From Panorpa germanica (Eukaryota; Arthropoda; Insecta; Mecoptera; Panorpidae): a stretch of 64,000 nucleotides of DNA. The stretch lies in NCBI GenBank assembly GCA_963678705.1, contig OY783204.1, forward strand, positions 11,108,759-11,172,758, written 5' to 3'. The stretch's first letter is position 1, and each line of letters starts with the position of its first letter. The position numbers and the translations under genes are program-made. The notes under the pieces were generated by a model, which worked only from the letters and a program-made list of their open reading frames with translations, had not been told where the DNA came from and did no database searches. This document shows positions 51,729 to 61,402 of the stretch, piece by piece.

Positions 51729-52668
51729 TGATTTTTTTGTTTTTTATAACAGTAAGGAAACTTGTAAGAACTTAAAAAGTAAATTAAAAGCAGAATTTAA
51801 CATAAAAGATCTAAGCCAAATAAAAAATTGTCTTGGTATGAATGTAACAGTAAATAATGACTCTATTTCTATTGATCTGAAGGACTTTGTTGATACAATT
51901 TTGAAAAGATTTAATATGTATAACAGTAAAAGTTCAAACACTCCGATGGAAATTAATTTAAAGTTAGAAAGGGCTGAAACTATTTCTCAGCAGTATCCTT
52001 ATTAACAATTGTTAGGTGCTTTAATGTACTTATGTGTACTCACAAGACCAGATATTGCTTTTGCAGTTAGTTTTCTAAGTCAATATAATAATTGTTACAA
52101 TGAGATTCATTGGAAACATCTAAAACGGGTATTGAAATATTTAAATAAAACTAAACATTATGGATTAAAATATGTCAAAAGTAATTGTAATTTAATAGGG
52201 TATGTTCATGCTGATTGGGCATCATGCTCAATTGACAGAAAGTCATATACTGGTTTTGTTTTTAAAATGTCTGGATGTGTAATATGATACGAGTGTAGGA
52301 AACAAAAAACAGTTGCCTTGTCCAGTACCGAGGCTGAATACATGGCTCTGTCAGAAGCATGTAAAGAAGCAATTTACTTAAAAAATCTTGTTTGTGAAAT
52401 GATGAAAACTAAAATTGAAAATGTACCAGTTACTTTATTAAGTGATAACCAAAGTTCACAAAAGTTAGCATCTAATCCTTTATACCATAGAAGAACAATA
52501 CACATTGATGTTAGGCATCATTTTATTAGAGAATGTGTAACTAAGAATTAAGTACAAATATCTTATTTGCCTACTAACGATATGCCAGTTGATGTGATAA
52601 CCAAAAGTCTTTGTTATGTAAAACATTATAAATTCATAAATGGTATAGGGTTGACACAAATAGGATAG
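51691..52668 (+). pseudogene. copia reverse transcriptase C-terminal half and RNase H
   Basis: Continues pol in a new frame after the frameshift. F-V-D-D-F-F-V at the start is the second RT catalytic motif. Next come L-T-R-P-D-I-A-F-A-V and the RNase H residues: A-D-W-A-S, S-S-T-E-A-E-Y, S-D-N-Q-S and the H-I-D-V-R-H-H-F-I-R-E tail. In-frame stops at 52003 (TAA), 52285 (TGA) and 52549 (TAA) break it; the normal end appears to be TAG at 52666-52668. The copy cannot make a working polymerase. Confidence 0.93.
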
Positions 52669-52765
52669 GTATAAATGTATGTTTGTAAAATTAGTAAAAT
52701 ATAATTTTATGTATTGTTCTTAAACTATGTAACTTTAATGTGGATATTATTTTTATAAGTGGGGG
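52669..52765 (+). other. Copia 3' untranslated region with polypurine tract
   Basis: AAGTGGGGG at 52757-52765 directly abuts the 3' LTR and fits the plus-strand primer of LTR elements. The rest is AT-rich with no other feature recognised. Confidence 0.8.
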
Positions 52766-52953
52766 TGTTATTTTGAATTATGCACTATTCCAATTCGGAC
52801 TACAGTTTATGGTAGTATAAAAATAATCTGTAACACTAGCGCCATCTGTTATTGTATATGTCAACCTTTGTAATACTTTGTAATAATACTTGTAGTAGTA
52901 ATACGTTGTAATAATAAAACAGTCTCTGCTTAACCGCTTCCCTAGTTTCATTA
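52766..52953 (+). repeat. 3' LTR of the copia element (188 bp)
   Basis: Matches the 5' LTR with a single change in about the first 168 bp (CAACCTTTG against CAACCTTTC). The last 20 bp differ more: GCTTCCCTAGTTTCATTA against GCGAAACTAGGGTTTCATTA. Confidence 0.93.
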
Positions 52954-53519
52954 GAGATAAGACATTAATAAGTGCGATAGAAAAAAAAAAGTGATAATAA
53001 TAAGGTTATTGTCAGTGCTAAAACATTAACAGGATAAAAAATTCAAGAAATCTGTAGAGCTTTATAAGGAAAACCTCATATAAACACTACAAATATACGG
53101 AAGACAAAAGGTTGCTGCCCACTATCAAGTAAGTCGATTAACATTAACTATAAATAATATTAAAACTTAACAGTTTTTTTATATAAAAGCGAGATTTCTT
53201 ATAATAAAGAGAGTGTATTAATTGTTATAAGTAAACTATATATGCGGTTTTTTTGGGAATTGTGACTCATCGTTTATGAACAATCACACTAAACCAAGAT
53301 AACGCAAAAAAAAAAAATAATTTGTCGCATATCATAAGACTATATAGAATTTATAGAAATTTAGGGTGCCTTTGATAATGGCAGGTGGCCAAGTGCCCTT
53401 CACAGAATTAGGCCGGCAAAAACCTCTAGGAACGTCTACTGCGCAATGGAGAACTATATTCATTGTCAAACATTTATTTTACAAACCGTTTAATTTTCCA
53501 TGAAAAGGCAACTATCTAG

Positions 53520-53595
53520 TAGTTGTCTTTAGTTAACAACTAAAAAGCCGTTCTTAAGCTGCTATAGATAAAATGTTTAGTTTTTTGTGTGTTTC
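53520..53595 (+). repeat. Scrambled segment in an RT relic
   Basis: The relic runs to GTCTTTAG, then jumps forward to AACAACTAAAAAGCCG...TTTTTTG, then back to TGTGTTTCTCACTCG and on through the same forward segment again. One internal piece is thus duplicated and the catalytic-motif-proximal part is lost. This looks like a template switch or an out-of-register exchange. Confidence 0.75.
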
Positions 53596-55825
53596 TCACT
53601 CGAATAGTTGTGTAAACGTTTGTTTTGCCGATAATAAAGTGATCCTTGTCGGTGCAAATAGTAGAGAACAACTAGAAAGCCGTTCTTTAGCTGCTATAGG
53701 TAAAATGTGTAGTTCCTTGAAGCTACACAAAATGGCTATATCTTTAAGTAATCAAAAATGATGATGCTTGCCTCTAGCAAGACAGATAGGACTTAACAGA
53801 AAAAGGAAGAACTACGTATTGGTTTACAAAGACGTTATTTTGCTTTGCAACACATGTGGTTCCTATCTACTGTGTGTGTTTACTGATCGGCTTCTGCTAC
53901 TTTAGGTGAAAAGACTGATTAAAAGTAAAAAATTATTTACGGAAAAAAATTAAATATATTATATGAATACTTTTTCTAAAGAAAAGTATTTAGGATTGTT
54001 TTAATTTTGTTTTAAGTAGCCCTAAAATCAGTGTTTTTACAAAAGTTTGACAGTTTGAAACTAGTGTTGAAAAATATTACTATATATATATGACGCGTAC
54101 ACGTGGTCTTATGAGCATAACCTTAAAACTGTAACTTTGTCGTTTTTGAGATAAGAGATTATTAAGTGCGATAGACAAAGAAATTGATTATAATTAAGTT
54201 AGTGTTAGTGCTAAAACATCAACTGGTTAAAAAATTCAAGATATCTGTAGAGCTATATAGGGAAGACCATATATAAACACTACAAATATACGTAAGAAAA
54301 AAGGTTGCTGCCCTCTATCAAGTAAGTCAATTAACATTAACTATAAATAATATTAAAACATAACAATTAGTTTATATAAAAGCGAGTTTCCTAATTTTAA
54401 AGAGAGTGTATTAATTGTTATAAGTGAACAATATATGCGGCTTTCTTGGAAATTGTGACTGATCGTTCATGAACAATTACACTATACCAAGATAACGAAA
54501 AAAAAAACACAACTTGTCGCATACTATAAAACTATATAGAATTTATAGAAATTCAGGGTGCCTTTGATAATGTCTGGTAGCCAAGTGCACTTCGAAGAAT
54601 TAGGCCGCCAAAACCCCTAGAAATGTTTACTGCGCTATAAAAAACTACATTCATTGTCGAACATTAATTTTACAAACTTATTACCCTTTCATGAAAAGGC
54701 AACTATTTAATGGTTGTCTATAGCGATCCGTAATAGGCCCTGAGCTTTGAAACATGGTATTCGACAAGGACTGTGTTTCTCACTCAAAAGGTTGTGTAAA
54801 CGTTTGTTTTGTTGATGATAAAGTGATCTTTGTCGGTGCAAATAGTAGAGAACAACTAGAAAGCCGCTCTTGAGCTGCTTAAGATAGAATATGCAGTTTC
54901 TTGAAGCTACACAGTATAGCAATAACTTCAAGTAGAACAAAGATGGTGATGCTTGCCTCTGGCAAGACAGATAGGACTTAACAGAAAAAGGAAGAACTAC
55001 GTGTTGGTTTACAAAGACGTTAATTTTGCTTTGCAGCACAAGTGGTCTCTATCTACTGTGTGTGTACTGATCGGCTCCTGCTACTTTAGGCGAAAAAAGT
55101 GATTAAAAGTGATAAATTAATTACGGAAAAATTTAAATATATTATATGAATACTTTTTCTAAAGAAAAGTATTTAAGTGTGTTTTAATTTTGTGTTAATT
55201 TAATCTAAAATAAATGTTTTTTACAAAAGTTAGACAGTTCGAAACAAGTGTTGAAGAATATAACTATATATTTATGACGCGTACACGCGGTCTCATGAAC
55301 ATAACCTCAAAGCTGTAACTTTGTCGTTTTTAAAATAAGACATTAATAAGTGCGATAGACAAAAAAAGTGATAATAATTAGGTTAGAGTTATTGCTAAAA
55401 CATCAACAGGTTAAGAAATTTAAGAAATCTGTAGAGCTATATAAGTAAGACCTCATATAAACACTACAAATACGAAACACAAAAGGTTAATGAAAAGGTT
55501 GATATATCAAGTAAGTCGATTATCATTAACTATAAATAATATAAAAACTTAACAATTAGTTTATATAAAAGCAAGTTTCCTTATAATAAAGAGAGTGTAT
55601 TAATTGTTATAAGTAAACAATATATGCGGTTTTTTTGGGAATTGTGACTGATCGTTTATGACAATCACACTAAACCAAGATAACGCAAAAAAAAACATAA
55701 TTTGTCGCATATCATAAGACTATATAGAATTTATAGAAATTCAGGGTGCCTTTGATAATATCAGGTGGCCAAGTGCCCTGCAAAGAATTAGGCCGGCAAA
55801 AGCCTCTAGGAACGTCTACTGCGCT

Positions 55826-56202
55826 ATGGAGAACTATATTCATTGTCAAACATTAATTTTACAAACCGATTACCGTTCCATGAAAAGGCAACTATCTAAT
55901 GGTTGTCCTCAGCGTTTCGTAATTAGTATCAATTAGTTTAAATAAAAGCGTGTTTCCTAATAATAAGGAGAGTGTATTAATTGTTATAAGTAAACAATAT
56001 ATGTTGCTTTCTTGGAAATTGTGACTGCTCGTTCATGAACAATTACACTATACCAAGATAACGCAAAAAAAAACACAACTTGTCGCATACCATAAGACTA
56101 TATAGAATTTATAGAAATTCAGGGTGCCTTTGATAATGTCTGGTAGCCAAGTGCACTTCGAAGAATTAGACCGCCAAAACCTCTAGAAATGTTTACTGCG
56201 CT
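55826..56202 (+). repeat. Very short monomer (377 bp)
   Basis: At about 55919 the relic breaks after CCTCAGCGTTTCGTAAT and continues with ATCAATTAGTTTAAATAAAAGCG, that is, the late spacer of the next unit. About 810 bp are missing. It is the shortest unit in the window and unlike the 715-bp class. Confidence 0.82.
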
Positions 56203-58473
56203 ATGAAAAACTACATTCATTGTCAAACAATAATTTTACAAACTTACTACCGTTCCATGAAAAGGCAACTATCTAATGGTTGTCTTTAGCGATCCGTAAT
56301 GGGCCCTGAGCTTTAAAACATGGTATTCGACAAGGACTGTGTTTCTCACTCGAAAGGTTGTGTAAACGTTTGTTTTGCCGATGATAAAGTGATCTTTGTC
56401 GGTGCAAATAGTAAAAAACAACTAGAAAGCCGCTCTTGAGCTGCTTAAGATAGAATGTGTAGTTTCTTGAAGCTACACAGTATAGCAATAACTTCAATTA
56501 AAACAAAGATGGTGATGCTTGCCTCTGGCAAGACAGATAGGACTTAACAGAAAAAGGAAGAACTACGTGTTGGTTTACAAAGACGTTAATTTTGCAACAC
56601 AAGTGGTCTCTATCTACTGTGTATGTACTGATCGGCTCCTGCTACTTTAGGAGAAAAAAGTGATCAAAAGGGAAAAATTAATTACGGAAAAAAATTAAAT
56701 ATATGATATGAATACTTTTTCTTAAAAAATGTATTTAAGTTTGTTTTAATTTTGTGTTAATTTACCCTGAAATCAGTGTTTTTACAAAAGTTTGACAGTT
56801 CGAAATTAGTGTTAAAAAATATAAATATATATATATGACGCGTACACGTGGTCTTATGAACATAACCTCAAAACTGTACCTTTGTCATGTTTGAGATAAG
56901 ACATTAATAAGTGCGATAGACAAAAAAATGTGATAATAATTAGGTTAGTGTTAGTGCTAAAACATCAACAGGTTAAGAAATTCAAGAAATCTGTAGAGCT
57001 TTATTAGGAAGACCTCATATAAACACTACAAATATACGGAAGACAAAGGGTTGCTGCCCACTATCAAGTAAGTCGATTAACATTAACTATAAATAATATT
57101 AAAAATTAACAAAGATTTTATATAAAAGCGAGTTTCCTTATAGTAAAGAGAGTGTATTAATTGTTATAAGTAAACAAAATATGCAGTTTTTTTGGAAATT
57201 GTGACTGATCGTTCATGAACAATCACACTATACCAAGATACTGCAAAAAAAAAACATAATTTGTCGCATACCATAAGACTATATAGAATTTATAGAAATT
57301 CAGGGTGCCTTTGATAATGTCTGGTGGCCAATTGCTCTTCAAAGAATTAGGCCGGCAAAAACCTCTAGGAACGTCTACTGCGCAATGGAAAACTATATGC
57401 ATTGTCAAACATTAATTTTACAAACCGTTTACTGTTCCATGAAAAGGCACCTATCTAATAGTTGTCTTTAGCGAACCGTATAAAGCCCTGAGCTTTGGAA
57501 CATTGTATTCGACGAGGACAGTGTTTTTCACTCGAAAGGTTGTGTAAACGTATGTTTTGCCGTAGATAAAGTGATCCTGGTCGGTGCAAATAGTAAAGAA
57601 CAAATAAAATGCCGTTCTTAAAATTCTATAGATAAAATGCGTAGTTTATTAAAGCTACACAAAATGGCTATATCTTTAAGTAAAATAAAGATAATGATGC
57701 TTGCCTCTGGCAAGACAGATGGGACTTAACAGAAAAAGGAAGAACTACGTATAGGTTTACAAAGACGTTAATTTTGCTTTGCAACACAATTGGTCCCTTT
57801 CTACTGTGTGTGTACTGATCGGCTTCTGCTACTTTAGGTGAAAAAAGGTATTAAAAGTGAGAAATTAATTACGGAAAAATTTAAATATATTATATGAATA
57901 CTTTTTCTATAGAAAAGTATTTAAGTGAGTTTTAATTTTGTGTTAATTTAATCTAAAATAAATGTTTTTTACAAAAGTTAGACAGTTCAAAACTAGTGTT
58001 GAAGAATATAACTATATATTTATGACGCGTACACGCGGTCTCATGAACATAACCTCCAAGCTGTAACTTTGTCGTTTTTGAGATAAGACATTAATAAGTG
58101 CGATAGACAAAAAAAGTGATAATAATTAGGTTAGAGTTATTGCTAAAACATCAACAGGTTAAGAAATTCAAGATATCTGTAAAACTATATAAGCAAGACC
58201 TCATATAAACACTACAAATACGAAACACAAAAGGTTGATGAAAAGGTTGATATATCAAGTAAGTCGATTATCATTAACTATAAATAATATAAAAACTTAA
58301 CAATTAGTTTATATAAAAGCAAGTTTCCTTATAATAAAGAGAGTGTATTAATTGTTATAAGTAAACAATATATGCGGTTTTTTTGGGAATTGTGACTGAT
58401 CGTTTATGACAATCACACTAAACCAAGATAACGCAAAATAAACATAATTTGTCGCATATCATAAGACTATATA

Positions 58474-59028
58474 GAATTTATAGAAATTCAGGGTGCCTTT
58501 GATAATGTCAGGTGGCCAAGTGCCCTGCAAAGAATTAGGCCGGCAAAAGCCTCTAGGAACGTCTACTGCGCTATGGAGAACTATATTCATTGTCAAACAT
58601 TAATTTTACAAACCGATTACCGTTCCATGAAAAGGCAACTATCTAATGGTTGTCCTCAGCGATCCGTAATAGGCATTAAGTTTTGGAACATGTTATTCGA
58701 CGAGGACTGTGTTTCTTACTCGAAAGGTTGTGTTAACGTTAGTTTTGCCAATGATAATGTGATCCTTGTCGGTGCAAATAGTTGAGAACAACTAGAATGC
58801 CGTTCTTAAGCTGCTATAGATAAAATGTGTAGTTTTTTGAAGCTACAAAAATGGCAATATCTTTAAGTAAAACAAAGATGATGATTCTTGCCTCTGGCAA
58901 GACAGATTAGACTTAACAGAAAAAGGCGGAACTACGTATTGCATTACAAAGACGTTAATTTTGCATTGCAACACAAGTGGTCCCTATCTACTGTGTGTGT
59001 ACCGATCGGCTCCTGCTACTTTAGGTGA
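58474..59028 (+). pseudogene. R1-type RT relic in the diverged right arm
   Basis: Like the HOR I first unit, but with a stop directly after A-N-S (AATAGTTGAGAAC) and L-K/F-W replacing E-L-W. Open from 58573 to 58785. It shows that the right arm contains descendants of the same monomer class. Confidence 0.8.
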
Positions 59029-59657
59029 AAAAAGTGATTAAGAGTGAGAAATTAATTACGAAAAAAAATTAAATATATTATATAAATACTTTTTCTAAAG
59101 AAAAGTATTTAAGTTTGTTTTATTTTTGTGTTAATTTACCCTAAAATCAGTGTATTTACAAAAGCTTGACAGTTCGAAACTAGTTTTAAAAAATATAACT
59201 ATATATATATGACGCGTACACGCGGTCTTATTAACATAACCTCAAAACTATAACTTTGTCGTTTTTGAGATAAGACATTAATAAGTGCGATAGACAAAGA
59301 AAGTGATAATAATTAGGTTAGTGTTAGTGCTAAAACATCAACTGATTAAGAAATTCAAAAAATCTGTAGAGCTTTATAAGAAAGACCTCATATAAACACT
59401 GCAAATATACGGAAGATAAAAGGTTGCAGCCTTCTATCAAGTAAGTAAATTAACATTAACTATAAATAATATTAAAGAATAACAATTAGTTTTAATAAAA
59501 GTGTGTTTCCTAATAATAAAGAGAGTGTATTAATTGTTATAAGTGAACAATATATGCGGTTTTCTTGGAAATTGTCACAAATAGTTCATGAACAATCACA
59601 CTATACCAAGATAACGCAAAAAAAAACGTAACTTGTCGCATACTATAAGACTATATA

Positions 59658-59968
59658 GAATTTATAGAAATTCAGGGTGCCTTTGATAATGGCTGGTGGC
59701 CAAGTGCCCTTCTAAGAATTAGGCCGGTAAAAACCTCTAGAAATGTCTACTGCGCTATGGAGAACAATATTCATTGCCAAACAATAAATTTACAAACCGA
59801 TTACTGTTCCATAGAAAGGCAACTATCTAATAGTTGTCCTCAGCGATCCGTAATGGGCCCTGAGCTTTGGAGTATGGTATTCGACGAAGACTGTGTTTTT
59901 TACTCGAAAGGTTGTGTAAACGTATGTTTTGCCATTGATAAAGTGATCCTTGTCGGTGCAAATTATTA
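59658..59968 (+). pseudogene. Truncated R1-type RT relic
   Basis: Reads G-P-E-L-W-S-M-V-F-D and F-A-I-D-K in place of the catalytic dyad, then breaks at about 59968. There GGTGCAAATTATTAAG jumps into the spacer at ATTATTAAGTGCGATAGAC. About 500 bp are deleted, giving a 685-bp unit. Confidence 0.82.
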
Positions 59969-60341
59969 AGATTATTAAGTGCGATAGACAAAGAAAGTGA
60001 TAATAATTAGGTTAGTGTTAGTGCTAAAACATCAACTGGTTAAGAAATTCAAGATATCTGTAGAGCTATATAAGGAAGACCATATATAAACACTACAAAT
60101 ATACGTTAGACAAAAGGTTGCTGCCCTCTATCAAGTAAGTCGATTAACATTAACTATAAATAATATTAAAACATAAAAATTAGTTAATATAAAAGTTTCC
60201 TAAAAATAAAGAGAGTGTATTCATTGTTATAAGTGAACAATATATGCAATTTTCTTGGAAATTGTGACTGATCGTTCATGAACAATCACACTATACCAAG
60301 ATAACGCAAACCATAACTTGTCGCATACTATAAGACTTAAT

Positions 60342-60896
60342 AGAATTTATAGAAATTTAGAGTGCCTTTGATAATGTCTAGTGGCCAAGTGCCCTTCGAA
60401 AAATTAGGCCGGCAAAAACCTCTAGTAACGTCTAATGCGCTATGGAGAACTATATTCAATAATCAAACATTAATTTTACAAACCGATTACCGTTCCATAA
60501 AAAGGCAACTATCTAATGGTTGTCTTTAGCGATCCGTAATGGGTTTTGAGCTTTGGAACATATTATTCGACAATTACTGTGTTTCTCACTCGAAAAGTTG
60601 TGTAAACGTTTGTTTTGCCGATGACAAAGTGATCCTTGTCAGTGCAAATAGTAGAGAACAACTAAAATGCCGTTCTTGAGCTGCTATAGATAATATGCGT
60701 AGTTTCTAGAAGATACACAAATCGGCTATATCTTCAAGTAAAACAAAGATGATGATGATTGCCTCTGGCAAGTTAGATAGGACTTAACAGAAAAAAGAAA
60801 AACTACGTATTGGTTTACAAAAACGTTTATTTAGCATTGCAACACAAGTGGTTCCTATCTACTGTGTGTGTACTGATCGGCTCCTGCTACTTTAGG
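60342..60896 (+). pseudogene. Last R1-type RT relic of the array
   Basis: Full-length but decayed relic keeping F-A-D-D-K, with stops in the G-C-P-Q-R motif region and after the E-Q-L-K-C-R stretch, and an extra base in TTCAATAATCAAAC near the start. It is the last complete relic before the array ends at 61395. Confidence 0.78.
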
Positions 60897-61386
60897 AAAA
60901 AAAAGTGATTAAAAGTGAGAAATTAATTACGAAAAAAATTAAATATATTATATGAATACTTTTTCTAAAGAAAAGTGTTTAGGATTGTCTTAGTTTTGTT
61001 TTAGGTAGCCCTAAAATCAGTGTTTTTACAAAAGTTTGACAGTTTGAAACTAGTGTTGAAAAATATTACTATATATATATGACGCGTACACGTGGTCTTA
61101 TGAACATAACCTAAAACTGTAACTTTGTCGTTTTTGAGATAAGAGATTATTAAGTGCGATAGACAAAGAAAGTGATCATAATTAGGTTAGTGTTAGTGCT
61201 AAAACATCAACTGGTTAAGAAATTCAAGATATCTGTAGAGCTATATAGGGAAGACCATATATAAACACTACAAATATACGTAAGAAAAAAGGTTGCTGCC
61301 CTCTATCAAGTAAGTCAATTAACATTACCTATAAATAATATTAAAACATAACAATTAGTTTATATAAAAGCGAGTTTCCTAATATT

Positions 61387-61402
61387 AAAGAGAGTCCTCT
61401 TT
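61387..61402. other. Satellite-polymerase junction with a 6-bp dyad
   Basis: Satellite sequence runs to AAAGAGAGT and polymerase-derived sequence starts at CCTCTTTGTG. The breakpoint is at about 61395/61396, inside AAAGAG-AGTC-CTCTTT. The other satellite copies continue ...AAAGAGAGTGTATTAATTG, so the array is truly cut here. Confidence 0.75.

Larger units (their letters stand above)
48433..52953 (+). mobile_element. Ty1/copia LTR retrotransposon, inserted in a satellite monomer
   Basis: 4521-bp element with direct LTRs, an internal initiator-tRNA-Met primer site, a polypurine tract, and gag, protease, integrase, RT and RNase H in copia order (integrase before RT). It interrupts the satellite at the ...TTTTTGAGATAAGAC... 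site. The flanks are CAGAT (48428-48432) and GAGAT (52954-52958): a 5-bp target duplication with one later change in the left copy, since uninterrupted monomers have GAGAT. The coding frame is broken at nine or more places, so the copy is not autonomous. Confidence 0.96.
52954..61395 (+). repeat. Right arm of the satellite array, diverged and rearranged
   Basis: The same satellite resumes in register after the copia element, so this is one array split by an insertion. Units start at about 53446, 54637, 55826, 56203, 57385, 58573, 59757 and 60442. Lengths are irregular: about 1191, 1189, 377, 1182, 1188, 1184 and 685 bp, then a partial unit that ends at the polymerase junction. More substitutions, small deletions and internal jumps are visible than in the left array, and no higher-order period is evident. 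This looks like the poorly homogenised edge of a satellite array. Confidence 0.93.

Noticed and set aside
1-61395. CRISPR-like regular repeats
   Set aside because: The units are about 1.19 kb in contiguous tandem, without short repeats separated by unique spacers.
1-61395. Telomeric or rDNA-linked R1 insertion
   Set aside because: No TTAGG array and no 28S rRNA sequence is visible, and the relic lacks element ends, so insertion at the usual R1 site is not supported.
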